Shown: one piece after another, positions 1 to 7,635 of the stretch
Position numbering within the stretch: position 1 is the first letter of the stretch
Layout: each line of letters begins with the position of its first letter
Source of the DNA: Arcticibacterium sp047623945
GTDB taxonomy: Bacteria > Bacteroidota > Bacteroidia > Cytophagales > Spirosomataceae
Direction: 5' to 3'
Assembly: GCA_047623945.1 (NCBI GenBank)
Contig: JBLHOT010000002.1
Location: 46,603 to 110,602 of the forward strand
DNA: 64,000 nucleotides
Program-made: the position numbers and the translations under genes
Notes under the pieces: generated by a model
Database searches by the model: none
What the model saw: the letters and a program-made list of their open reading frames with translations, nothing else
Told to the model about the DNA's origin: nothing

Positions 1-184
1 ACTGATAAAGTAATTTGAGGCCATTGTCGATAACGAAATCAATGGCACCTACCACTAAGGCAAATATAACAGATGCTATAAGTACCAGTGTGGCACTAGC
101 TTGAAGGTCTGTGTATTTAGGCCAAGTAACCTCTTTGGTTATTTCGTGCCATGATTCACCTATAAATTTTCTTAGTTTTTCCAT
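1..184 (-). CDS. secE: Preprotein translocase subunit SecE (3' end cut by window edge)
   Basis: The minus strand from the ATG at 184 reads MEKLRKFIGESWHEITKEVT and continues WPKYTDLQ before one hydrophobic span and a last visible IDNGLKLLYQ. This is the compact single-membrane-segment SecE of Bacteroidota, usually about 63-65 residues, so only the last few residues are missing. SecE clamps the SecY channel in the inner membrane and is essential for Sec-dependent export. The amphipathic stretch with the conserved E-V-T-W-P motif precedes the membrane segment. It lies 15 nt downstream of tRNA-Trp, the usual neighbour in this phylum, where nusG and the rplK-rpoC genes normally follow outside the window. 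Confidence 0.93.
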   Translation of the reverse strand, partial: MEKLRKFIGESWHEITKEVTWPKYTDLQASATLVLIASVIFALVVGAIDFVIDNGLKLLYQ

Positions 185-199
185 TTTATCAAATTAAAG

Positions 200-270
200 C
201 ACGGGCACAAGGATTCGAACCCTGATCAACGGTTTTGGAGACCGCTATTCTACCATTGAACTATGCCCGT
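200..270 (-). tRNA. tRNA-Trp (anticodon CCA)
   Basis: The minus strand folds as a cloverleaf: acceptor ACGGGCA/TGCCCGT with discriminator G, anticodon arm with loop CTCCAAA giving CCA, and T arm CAGGG-TTCGAAT-CCTTG. No CCA tail is encoded. It lies between the MFS gene and secE and is probably co-transcribed with secE. Confidence 0.96.
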
Positions 271-274
271 GTAT

Positions 275-301
275 AAAAAAAGTACTCCGTGTTCGGGAGT
301 A
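275..301 (-). terminator. Hairpin with T-run between the MFS gene and tRNA-Trp
   Basis: On the minus strand a 6-bp stem (TACTCC with GGAGTA, 7-nt loop) is followed by seven T. It looks like an intrinsic terminator for the MFS transcript. It lies immediately downstream of the predicted start point of the tRNA-Trp/secE promoter, so it could also act in that leader; the first reading is preferred. Confidence 0.55.
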
Positions 302-310
302 ATTGGCCTG

Positions 311-341
311 CAAAGGTAAGTAATAATAGTATTGAATCAAA
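311..341 (-). promoter_or_regulatory. Bacteroidota-type promoter for tRNA-Trp-secE
   Basis: Minus strand: TTTG (338-341), 19-bp spacer, TACCTTTG (311-318). This matches the -33 TTTG / -7 TAnnTTTG consensus of the primary sigma factor in this phylum. It begins just after the MFS stop codon, so tRNA-Trp and secE do not depend on read-through from tuf. Confidence 0.75.
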
Positions 342-348
342 TACTGAT

Positions 349-1560
349 TTATTCTTTTTCTTTGGCAATGACTTTTCGAGTAATGATTATGCTTATCAAA
401 CAAAATATGGACCCCACTATAAAAGGAGCTCCAGGGAAATAGTGTTCAGCTTTGTTGGCTGTGAAGTAGCCAAATAAGCCAAGCATAAGTGGCTGACCAA
501 GAATGGCAGAGATGCTTAGAACCGCAGTAAGTGCACCTTGTAGTTCTCCCTGCTCATTGTCCTTTACCTGGTTTGATATGATACTTTGGAATGCAGGACC
601 GGATAGTCCACCAAGAGCAAAAGGGATCATAATTAGGTACATCATCCAACCTTGGCTAGCAAAACCGAAAGCCAAAAGACCCAACATGTTGATAAGAAGC
701 CCAATGAATAGAGCATTGGTTTGACCTACCTTCGGGATTATTACTCGGATTAAGCCACCCTGAACAATTGCGATCATTAGTCCGACAAATCCTAGAGAAA
801 GGCCGACTTGCATTTCTGTCCATGCGAATTTTTCCATGGTATAGAACGACCATGTACCTTGAACCGCATGAGCTGCCACGTAAACGAGAAACAAGGATCC
901 TACTAGCGACAATATAAACGGGTATTGCCTTAGATTCATGAGACTCCCGATAGGGTTTGCTCTTTTAATATTAAATTTTCTTCTTTTTTCTAGTATTAGG
1001 GATTCTGGGAGGACGAAATACCCATAAAGCCAGTTTAATAGCGAAAGAGCGGCAGAAGCATAGAACGGTAATCGTGTACCATAGGAGCCCAGTACGCCGC
1101 CCAATGTAGGCCCGATAATAAAGCCAAGTCCAAATGCGGCACCAATAAGTCCGAAGTTTTGAGCTCTTTTTTCAGGAGGACTAATATCTGCAATATAGGC
1201 ATTGGCCGTAGTTATACTAGCTCCTGCAATCCCTGCAATAGTTCTACCAATAAAGAGCCAACCTATGGTTGTGGCCATAGCCTGGAAGAGAGAGTCAATA
1301 GCGAACCCAAGTAGAGAAAACAGTAAAACTTTTCTGCGACCGTATTGGTCACTTAGTCCACCGATAATAGGAGCACAGAGAAATTGCATGACGGAGTATA
1401 TGAGCACCAGCCAGAGGGCGTACTGACTAGCTTCGCTTATGGAGCCGCCTGTAAGTTCTTTTATAAGGGAAGGGATTATAGGTATAACAATACCGATTCC
1501 TATAACGTCAATGAGAACGGTTATGAAAATGAATACGGTAGCTGCCTTTCTGTTTTTCAT
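349..1560 (-). CDS. TetA-like MFS multidrug/tetracycline-type exporter
   Basis: A 403-residue inner-membrane protein with about 12 hydrophobic segments. The loop 2-3 signature of the major facilitator superfamily is visible as GGLSDQYGRRKVLL near residue 70, and GIGIVIPIIPSL in helix 1 is typical of the TetA(B)/TCR branch of drug:H+ antiporters. The substrate cannot be read from sequence; chromosomal members often give low-level drug efflux. It is wedged between tuf and tRNA-Trp/secE, a junction normally occupied by nothing. A terminator separates it from tuf, and only 66 nt lie between the tuf stop and its ATG, with no clear promoter there, so it may be expressed weakly by read-through. It ends just before the tRNA-Trp promoter. 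Confidence 0.85.
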   Translation of the reverse strand: MKNRKAATVFIFITVLIDVIGIGIVIPIIPSLIKELTGGSISEASQYALWLVLIYSVMQFLCAPIIGGLSDQYGRRKVLLFSLLGFAIDSLFQAMATTIGWLFIGRTIAGIAGASITTANAYIADISPPEKRAQNFGLIGAAFGLGFIIGPTLGGVLGSYGTRLPFYASAALSLLNWLYGYFVLPESLILEKRRKFNIKRANPIGSLMNLRQYPFILSLVGSLFLVYVAAHAVQGTWSFYTMEKFAWTEMQVGLSLGFVGLMIAIVQGGLIRVIIPKVGQTNALFIGLLINMLGLLAFGFASQGWMMYLIMIPFALGGLSGPAFQSIISNQVKDNEQGELQGALTAVLSISAILGQPLMLGLFGYFTANKAEHYFPGAPFIVGSIFCLISIIITRKVIAKEKE

Positions 1561-1575
1561 TGGGTGTATGCCAAT

Positions 1576-1606
1576 AAAAAAAGCACTCCCGAAAGGAGTG
1601 CTTTTT
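1576..1606 (-). terminator. Intrinsic terminator after tuf
   Basis: A 12-bp perfect stem (AAAAAGCACTCC pairing with GGAGTGCTTTTT) with a 5-nt loop, 21 nt after the tuf stop codon, with a T-rich tail on the minus strand. It separates tuf from the MFS gene. Confidence 0.85.
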
Positions 1607-1626
1607 AAAATATACTTTAGAATATA

Positions 1627-2814
1627 TTATTCTATAATTTCAGTTACCTGACCAGCACCTACAGTACGTCCACCTTCACGAATCGCGAAACGAAGACCCT
1701 TATCCATAGCAATAGCGTTAATCAATGTAACTTCAATAGTTACGTTATCACCTGGCATAACCATTTCCACATTAGCAGGAAGCATGATTTCACCAGTTAC
1801 GTCTGTTGTTCTGAAGTAGAACTGAGGACGGTATTTGTTAAAGAACGGAGTATGACGTCCACCTTCTTCTTTAGAAAGAACGTAAACTTCACCCTTGAAC
1901 TTAGTATGTGGCTTAACAGAACCTGGCTTACAGATTACCATTCCACGCTTTATTTGAGATTTCTCAACACCTCTTAGAAGTAAACCGGTATTGTCACCAG
2001 CCTCTCCTCTGTCAAGGATCTTACGGAACATCTCAACACCAGTTACTGTAGACTTTAAGTTTTCAGCACCCATACCTAAGATATCAACTGATTCTCCAGA
2101 GTTAATTATACCAGTCTCAATACGACCAGTAGCAACAGTTCCACGACCAGTAATAGAGAATACATCCTCAACTGGCATTAGGAAAGGCTTATCAGTCGCT
2201 CTTTCTGGAAGAGGTATAAATTCATCAACAGCAGTCATCAACTCTTCGATAGTCTTAACCCACTTCTCTTCACCGTTCAATCCACCTAAGGCTGAACCCT
2301 GAATAATTGGAATATTATCACCATCAAATTTATAGAAAGTCAATAATTCACGAATCTCCATTTCTACTAATTCAAGTAGTTCAGGATCATCTACCATATC
2401 AACTTTATTCATAAAAACCACTAGTTCAGGAACACCAACCTGACGAGCAAGAAGGATATGCTCACGTGTTTGTGGCATAGGACCGTCAGTAGCAGCAACA
2501 ACAAGTATGGCACCGTCCATTTGAGCAGCTCCAGTTACCATGTTCTTCACATAATCCGCGTGACCAGGACAGTCAACGTGGGCATAGTGACGATTTTCAG
2601 TAGAATACTCTACGTGAGACGTGTTAATAGTGATACCACGCTCTCTTTCTTCAGGAGCGTTATCGATAGACGAAAAGTCTCTAAGAGTAGAAAGTCCTTT
2701 AGATGCTAATACCGTCGTTATTGCAGCAGTCAAAGTTGTCTTACCGTGATCAACGTGACCAATAGTACCAATGTTTACGTGAGGCTTACTACGGTCAAAA
2801 TTCTCTTTTGCCAT
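1627..2814 (-). CDS. tuf: Translation elongation factor EF-Tu
   Basis: A 395-residue EF-Tu of full family length. It delivers aminoacyl-tRNA to the ribosomal A site in the cytoplasm, hydrolysing GTP. Visible motifs: P-loop GHVDHGKTT near residues 19-27, switch I ERERGITI, DCPGHADYV (DxxG, His of catalysis), NKVDMVDD (NKxD) and GSALGG (SAL), then the two beta-barrel domains with GRGTVATGRIE and the C-terminal REGGRTVGAGQVT. It follows three tRNA genes on the same strand and is presumably co-transcribed with them, a common arrangement in Bacteroidota. A strong terminator follows. The absence of a preceding fusA suggests this is the copy of the tRNA-tuf-secE block rather than of the str operon. 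Confidence 0.98.
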   Translation of the reverse strand: MAKENFDRSKPHVNIGTIGHVDHGKTTLTAAITTVLASKGLSTLRDFSSIDNAPEERERGITINTSHVEYSTENRHYAHVDCPGHADYVKNMVTGAAQMDGAILVVAATDGPMPQTREHILLARQVGVPELVVFMNKVDMVDDPELLELVEMEIRELLTFYKFDGDNIPIIQGSALGGLNGEEKWVKTIEELMTAVDEFIPLPERATDKPFLMPVEDVFSITGRGTVATGRIETGIINSGESVDILGMGAENLKSTVTGVEMFRKILDRGEAGDNTGLLLRGVEKSQIKRGMVICKPGSVKPHTKFKGEVYVLSKEEGGRHTPFFNKYRPQFYFRTTDVTGEIMLPANVEMVMPGDNVTIEVTLINAIAMDKGLRFAIREGGRTVGAGQVTEIIE

Positions 2815-2923
2815 ATTGTTATTAAATTAAAATTATTTTAAATCCGATGTAAAAATTCAAATAAAAAAGCACACAGAAAAATTTCCATGTAATTAAAACC
2901 TTTTTGCTCACTAAAATAAGCAG

Positions 2924-2995
<72 letters not shown>

Positions 2996-3004
2996 TTTTT
3001 TTTG

Positions 3005-3077
3005 AGCGAGTGACGAGGTTCGAACCCGCGACCTACAGCTTGGAAGGCTGTCGCTCTACCAGCTGAGCTACACTCGC
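3005..3077 (-). tRNA. tRNA-Gly (anticodon TCC)
   Basis: Minus-strand cloverleaf with acceptor GCGAGTG/CACTCGC, anticodon stem ACAGC/GCTGT and loop CTTCCAA (TCC), T loop TTCGAAC. No encoded CCA. Nine nt from tRNA-Thr. Confidence 0.96.
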
Positions 3078-3097
3078 ATTATGCGAAAAAAAAACAG

Positions 3098-3180
3098 TGG
3101 GGGCGGATGGATTCGAACCACCGTAAGCGAAAGCTAGCAGATTTACAGTCTGCCCCATTTGGCCACTCTGGTACACCCCC
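3098..3180 (-). tRNA. tRNA-Tyr (anticodon GTA)
   Basis: Minus-strand 83-nt class II tRNA with a long variable arm, acceptor GGGGGTG/CGCCCCC (one G-T pair), anticodon loop CTGTAAA (GTA) and T loop TTCGAAT. No encoded CCA. First gene of the tRNA-tuf transcript. Confidence 0.95.
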
Positions 3181-3231
3181 AAAAAATCGTATTTTACAGT
3201 ACTAAAGAACTTTCTCCCGAAAAAGGAGTTG

Positions 3232-3262
3232 CAAAAGTAGCCCGATTTTTCTTCTTGGCAAA
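3232..3262 (-). promoter_or_regulatory. Promoter of the tRNA-Tyr/Gly/Thr-tuf operon
   Basis: Minus strand: TTTG (3259-3262), 19-bp spacer, TACTTTTG (3232-3239), a perfect match to the Bacteroidota consensus. The predicted start point lies about 45 nt before tRNA-Tyr. The same geometry is seen at the tRNA-Trp-secE promoter. Confidence 0.8.
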
Positions 3263-3370
3263 ACATTGCTTTAAAAAAACTAAGGTTTTTTTAAATTCTA
3301 AAAATATCATTTGAAAACCCTTTTGAATGTGCCTCATATTGGGATTCCTTAAATGCTCTCTTAGAGAGTT

Positions 3371-4396
3371 TTAGAGTCTGATTCCAAAAGAAAAGGCTTG
3401 AAGGTCGTTAATGAAAACTTGATTTGCCCCAAACATTTTATTCAGGTCATATCTCATAAAAATGGAGAAACCGTTCTTTTTTCCGAGTTCTGCGGTCATT
3501 CCATAAATTGGTTTATTGAGATTGTAAGCATTCTTTATTTTTTGCTTGTTGCCATTAAGGTCTTTCGTTTTAGTGTACGCTCCAATTCTGTAACCAATGT
3601 ATCCTCCTATTCCAATTTTGAATTTGGATTCCTTAATGCCAAGGCTAAAGAGTACAGGAAAGTTAAGGTATGGAATTGTGAGTTTAGATTTTTTTGTATT
3701 AAATGCTGCTTGTTCAAAAGTAGTTTGTCCTGAAGCATTGAACAATGTATTGCTATTCTCGAGGCGAAAATTATACATGGCAAGTTCTGGCCCATAACTT
3801 AAGGCCAAGTCGGCATCTTGACCATTTATAAGGGTGGCGTTCCATCTAAAGGACAGGGCAATATATCGAGATTTCCATGTCCTTAGTGCCGTTTGTGCAC
3901 TTGGGTTCTCATTGCCTTCTCCTTGATAAGAATTCAGTCCAAAATATAGGCCGAAATCTTTTTTAGAAAAGAATTTATTCTTTAATGGCTTTTGATTTAT
4001 CGTTAAGCTCTGACTTTCTTTTTTCGTAGAATCTATACTTGTTACATCAATATGGTTTTTGAAGGTGCTTTCTTTTTTGCTGACAATCTGTAGACGCTGG
4101 CCACTCTTTGAGACAATGAAAAGAGTGTCTTCTTTATTGTCTGGAGAGACTATGGCCATTTTGGTATTCTCTATTTCTGCGGAGTCGAGTCCTAATTTTT
4201 TTAGAATACTATTAAGGTTAATACTAATAGGAAGTTCAATTTCTTTATTCCCAGTTGCTATCACCGTTACTTTCTTCTGTAGTGATTTATCAGAAAATTC
4301 CAGAATGGTAGTATCAGAAGGTATACAAACAGGAAAAGCTGCATCTGCAGATTTGAAAAGAAGAAGAACGAATGAGAGGAGTAGGATTTGTTTCAT
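3371..4396 (-). CDS. Outer-membrane beta-barrel protein of an ECF-sigma operon
   Basis: A 341-residue protein with a signal peptide (MKQILLLSF to ...KSADA). Residues ~20-145 form a periplasmic-looking Ser/Thr/Lys-rich region. From ~150 on, alternating hydrophobic strands and aromatic girdles (KDFGLYFGLNSY, SRYIALSFRWN, FKIGIGGYIGYRIGAY) end in a C-terminal SFGIRL strand, as in PorT-like/OMP_b-brl barrels. The ligand or function is not recognisable. It is the third gene of a compact operon (2 nt after the anti-sigma-like gene). The operon context suggests an envelope sensor or target of the sigma factor; that is inference. Confidence 0.6.
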   Translation of the reverse strand: MKQILLLSFVLLLFKSADAAFPVCIPSDTTILEFSDKSLQKKVTVIATGNKEIELPISINLNSILKKLGLDSAEIENTKMAIVSPDNKEDTLFIVSKSGQRLQIVSKKESTFKNHIDVTSIDSTKKESQSLTINQKPLKNKFFSKKDFGLYFGLNSYQGEGNENPSAQTALRTWKSRYIALSFRWNATLINGQDADLALSYGPELAMYNFRLENSNTLFNASGQTTFEQAAFNTKKSKLTIPYLNFPVLFSLGIKESKFKIGIGGYIGYRIGAYTKTKDLNGNKQKIKNAYNLNKPIYGMTAELGKKNGFSIFMRYDLNKMFGANQVFINDLQAFSFGIRL

Positions 4397-4398
4397 AT

Positions 4399-5313
4399 TT
4401 AAAGTTCTCTAGATACTTTGCCTTTAAACCATCTTAAACGCTGACGTAACTGAGTGGTTTCATGACTGAAAAAGGTTTCGTCTTCATCGCTAACGAGGGC
4501 CTTGGAAGCGGTCAGCGTGTTCAACTCAACTTTTTCACCGTGCTTAAGGTGCCTAAGCTCGGTAAAAACTTTGGCAATGAACGAACGGTCTTCTTCTATC
4601 ATGGCCTCACCTAAATCTGTAGCTTGAGCCATAGTAATAGGAGAGTCTAAATTTATCCCGGGAATGAAAATATCTTCTTCACTTTCATCTGGAATGTCTG
4701 AGGTAACAATGATAATGGTTTCTCCTGCTCCTTTCTGAAATAAAGAGTTGTTTTTGGCTATATCTTCCTTTTCTGCTTTATTTTTTCTCTTTTCTAACTT
4801 TTGAAGAGCTAAGGTAAGTATGTCTTGGATGGGCTCATCCATTTCTACCACACCTGTTATGGATCTTTCGGGAATTTGAATTTTGAGTACTTCCATAGCT
4901 TTATAAGCTATCGGTCTTTCTACGACTTCTTTTACTGATGGGGCCTTAATAGATTCAGTAGTAGCATCTGAATTAGACGCCAATTGTGAAACTGATTGCT
5001 CTTTACTCCTCTCGTCTGAGTCAATAGAAATATTAGAGCCTCTAACTGGAGTATTTAGTTCAGTATTAATTGCGACTTCTGGAGCATGTGTATTTCCAGA
5101 CGGAATAGCGTATAAAAACCATCCTAAACCACAGGCGAAAATCACTGATGCGGCGGCTGAAAAGTACCAAATAGGTCTTGCTTTTTTCTTCTGATTGATT
5201 TGAAATAAAAACTTTTCTCTGATTTCTGCGGATGGTTCTACAGTATAATTGCCCAGCTTTCGTTGAAAAAGTTCATCAATAGCATTGGGCTCTTTATTTT
5301 TTATTGAATTCAT
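4399..5313 (-). CDS. Putative anti-sigma factor, single membrane segment
   Basis: A 304-residue protein with a short cytoplasmic N-terminus (residues 1-48, including NAIDELFQRKLGNYTVEPS), one transmembrane helix at about 49-70, and a long charged periplasmic domain. The N-terminal layout and position next to an ECF sigma gene fit the anti-sigma factors of Bacteroidota, in which the cytoplasmic part binds the sigma factor. No zinc-binding HxxxCxxC motif is present, so it is not a ZAS-type anti-sigma. Its ATG overlaps the stop codon of the sigma gene (ATGA), indicating translational coupling. The periplasmic domain has no motif I recognise. Confidence 0.6.
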   Translation of the reverse strand: MNSIKNKEPNAIDELFQRKLGNYTVEPSAEIREKFLFQINQKKKARPIWYFSAAASVIFACGLGWFLYAIPSGNTHAPEVAINTELNTPVRGSNISIDSDERSKEQSVSQLASNSDATTESIKAPSVKEVVERPIAYKAMEVLKIQIPERSITGVVEMDEPIQDILTLALQKLEKRKNKAEKEDIAKNNSLFQKGAGETIIIVTSDIPDESEEDIFIPGINLDSPITMAQATDLGEAMIEEDRSFIAKVFTELRHLKHGEKVELNTLTASKALVSDEDETFFSHETTQLRQRLRWFKGKVSREL

Positions 5314-5876
5314 TTTGTTTCCTTTATTAATTCTTTATCCTGAATTTTCAATCTGGACTGGAGCATCGCTCTGGCCCTGCTCAGTTGAGACTTTGATGTG
5401 CCTTTAGAAACGCCCAACTTTTCCGCGATTTCCGCGTGACTAAATCCCTCAATGGCATACAAGTTAAATACAGTTCTGTATCCCGTTGGTAAGCTTGCTA
5501 TTAAAAGTAGCAAGTCAGACTCTTCAAGGCTAGAAGAAGCTTGTGTTTCGAAATGTGATACGGATACCTCTTCAATTCCTACCTCAAACCTTTTTGATGA
5601 CCTTATTTTCATTAGGGCCTCATTGACCATGATTCTTTTAATCCATCCTTCAAAACTACCTTTAAAGTTAAACTGATCTACTTTATCAAAAATCCTCATG
5701 AACCCCTTGAGCATAACATCTTCTGCCGCCATTTTATCACCCATGTAACGCATGCAAATAGCGAGCATTAAACTGGAATAGTGGTCGTAAAGGTGAGTCT
5801 GAGCTTTTTTGTCGCCCTGTTGCAGTGCCTTTGCTAAACTATGCTCGGTACTGAACAGGGATAAAATTTTTGTCAT
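5310..5876 (-). CDS. ECF-type RNA polymerase sigma factor
   Basis: A 188-residue sigma-70 family protein with only regions 2 and 4. Region 2 is visible around LYDHYSSLMLAICMRYMGDKMAAEDVMLKGFMRIFDKV (residues ~30-67) and region 4 as LPTGYRTVFNLYAIEGFSHAEIAEKLGVSKGTSKSQLSRAR, with the helix-turn-helix near residues 145-165. ECF sigmas direct polymerase to envelope-stress or transport regulons and are usually held by an anti-sigma encoded next door, as here. The S-K-S-Q-L-S-R-A-R ending and short length place it among Bacteroidota ECFs. Its target promoters cannot be named; autoregulation is likely but no -35/-10 pair for it was recognised upstream. Confidence 0.9.
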   Translation of the reverse strand: MTKILSLFSTEHSLAKALQQGDKKAQTHLYDHYSSLMLAICMRYMGDKMAAEDVMLKGFMRIFDKVDQFNFKGSFEGWIKRIMVNEALMKIRSSKRFEVGIEEVSVSHFETQASSSLEESDLLLLIASLPTGYRTVFNLYAIEGFSHAEIAEKLGVSKGTSKSQLSRARAMLQSRLKIQDKELIKETK

Positions 5877-7068
5877 AAAAGGCCTGTTTCATAACTAAGA
5901 TGCATAAAGTTTATGAATTGGTTGCATCCTAATTTGATTTTTCCGACAACAGGCTTCTCTAAACTTCTAATTATTCAAGAACGCAGATTGTGTTCTTTTT
6001 GAGTTTAGGGAGTGATTTGGAGTTTTCTGAATTAAGATTTCTTGGAACGAGCGGACTCAATTGTCATATTAAGCTGAAGGCAAGTTGTTTTCTAAATTAG
6101 AATAAGTTAAGTGCCCGAGTTGGCTAATATTATGTACGGAAATGATTAATTAAGAAGGAGCGAATCTTTCTAAACAAGCCCTTTTTTTATGAAAAAAATG
6201 TCGCGATGAGCCAGCTGCAAATGTGAAATCAGTGCCAAATTCAGGTAAGTACAAAACTGGATAGGGTAAATTAAAACCTCTTTAGTGGTTGAAAAGTGTC
6301 AAATAGACTGCGAATAGTTCTGGAAGCACTACCAAATAAGAGAAACAATAGTAGGTCAGGCTAATTATCTTTGCTTTAATAGAGCAAGGGAGCACCTAAT
6401 TATACCATTACAAATATGAATGCATGAGATTCTTTGTCAAGATGATGTAACAAAAAACAGAATTATTTCTTTACAAAAGGCATTTAAAATAACTGGATAA
6501 AGCACAGTGCCCATTGATAATACTTTAGGTGCTCAAACCCAATCTTATTTATTACAATATTAAAAAGACAAAAATCTACGGCGAGGAAACTTGAATTAAG
6601 AGACTTTGAAGTCTTTAGTGCTTCCTTTCTAGTGATTATGTTCAAATCCAAAGTTTACCTCGTGTTTAAAAATGAGATAGTTTCTTCGGCCTTTTAACGG
6701 CACGAAAATTAAAAAGCCGAAATTATATGTTTGGCATGGTCGTTACTATCGCTTTATTGAGGACGTCGTTTACGCTAAACGTTATCTGCGTTTTGGGAGA
6801 GAAATATGCGTACAGTAGATATTGATATTCGTAAGTTAAAAAGAACTGTTCATCCCAAATCATGCCTTTAAGGATATTTTAAACACCTGACTGGCATGAA
6901 ATTAGCGTATATTTGAATAGTTAATGAAAGGTGTTACCCAATAAAAAAAATCTATTTTGAGTTGTTTTATTATACAGGGTACCATTTGCACTGGCCGCTA
7001 AATTAAACCTTTCTTCTAGATTGAATGCTAGATACTTTTTTGAAAGATGGTCTTAATACGTGAATAAA
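5877..7068. other. 1.2-kb stretch without a recognisable gene
   Basis: No open frame above about 60 codons with coding character was found on either strand, in a window where other gaps are under about 400 bp. What it holds: a GATGCA/TGCATC inverted repeat near 5900 in front of the sigma gene; a 10-bp inverted repeat GAGCACCTAA (6390-6399) and TTAGGTGCTC (6525-6534); a TTCGGC/GCCGAA hairpin at 6685-6721; an attC-like tail ending CTAAACGTTATC near 6775-6786; and a 21-codon frame with a GGGAGAG ribosome site (6806-6871, MRTVDIDIRKLKRT...). It reads as decayed DNA, possibly the remains of lost genes. Confidence 0.5.
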
Positions 7069-7539
7069 ATGAAAATGAAAATCACCGTAGCCTTCGCCCT
7101 ATCAATGTTCGTAATTGGAGCTTGGACATCCACCCCCGAAAATTCCAAGGTTAGTTTTTATGACGGCTCTTACGACAATTTCTTAAGAGAAGCTAAAAAA
7201 CAACACAAGCCCATCCTGATTGACTTCTGGGCAGAATGGTGTGGCCCATGTAAAAAGATGGACACTGAAACTTTCTCTAATCCTGATCTAGCCGCTTATT
7301 TAAATGAGAACTTCTTAATATACAAGGTGGATATTGACTCCATTGATGGCATGCAGATAGTGGAACGTTTTGACGTAAAAGCCTTTCCCACAGTTCTAGT
7401 AGGCGATTATAAAGGAGATGAGGTAATCCAATTAAAGGGCTTTTATTACCCAAATTACTTAGAGAATATATTGGTGGATTTAAATGAAACACACAAGCTC
7501 TACAATACAGTTAAGGAAGAAAAATACGTAATGAACTAA
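7069..7539 (+). CDS. Periplasmic thioredoxin-like protein
   Basis: A protein of about 156 residues with a signal peptide or anchor (MKMKITVAFALSMFVIGAW) and one thioredoxin fold. The active site WCGPCKK sits near residue 62 of the mature frame, preceded by KPILIDFWAEWCG, and the cis-Pro motif AFPTVLV is present. It resembles the DUF255/thioredoxin_7 group (long KKQHKPILIDF lead-in), which act as periplasmic disulfide reductases or chaperone helpers. A GTG at 7060 would add three residues; ATG 7069 is preferred because it starts the signal sequence directly. It stands alone before hemE with its own terminator. Its partner is unknown. Confidence 0.85.
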   Translation: MKMKITVAFALSMFVIGAWTSTPENSKVSFYDGSYDNFLREAKKQHKPILIDFWAEWCGPCKKMDTETFSNPDLAAYLNENFLIYKVDIDSIDGMQIVERFDVKAFPTVLVGDYKGDEVIQLKGFYYPNYLENILVDLNETHKLYNTVKEEKYVMN

Positions 7540-7564
7540 CGTTGCTTTTGAGATATAAAAACTT

Positions 7565-7590
7565 AAGCCGGCCAAATTGGTCGGCTTTTT
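7565..7590 (+). terminator. Intrinsic terminator after the thioredoxin-like gene
   Basis: Stem AAGCCGGCC / GGTCGGCTT (one G-T pair), 5-nt loop, followed by a T-run. It ends the thioredoxin-like transcript before hemE. Confidence 0.8.
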
Positions 7591-7623
7591 CTGTTAAATG
7601 GTCAAACAGAATTAAAGACATGT

Positions 7624-7631
7624 TATTTTTG
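7624..7631 (+). promoter_or_regulatory. -7 element TATTTTTG in front of hemE
   Basis: TATTTTTG ends 4 nt before the first ATG of hemE, so transcription would start at or just after that ATG. Either the second ATG (7639) is used from an almost leaderless message, or the promoter is elsewhere. No convincing TTTG lies 19-21 bp upstream. Confidence 0.4.
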
Positions 7632-7635
7632 CAAG

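Noticed and set aside
283..301. CTCCCGAACACGG similarity to a 5S rRNA loop
   Set aside because: Only about 13 nt match, with no surrounding 5S structure; it is part of the terminator stem.
3211..3230. CTCC(C)GAA...GGAG hairpin close to the tRNA-tuf promoter, similar to hairpins at 283-301 and 1583-1600
   Set aside because: At 3214-3228 the stem is only 4 bp and straddles the predicted start point, so it would not be fully transcribed. The other two are plain terminators.
6390..6534. Inverted repeat GAGCACCTAA / TTAGGTGCTC as possible ends of a miniature insertion element
   Set aside because: No flanking target duplication was seen, the repeat is only 10 bp, and there is no similar copy elsewhere in the window.
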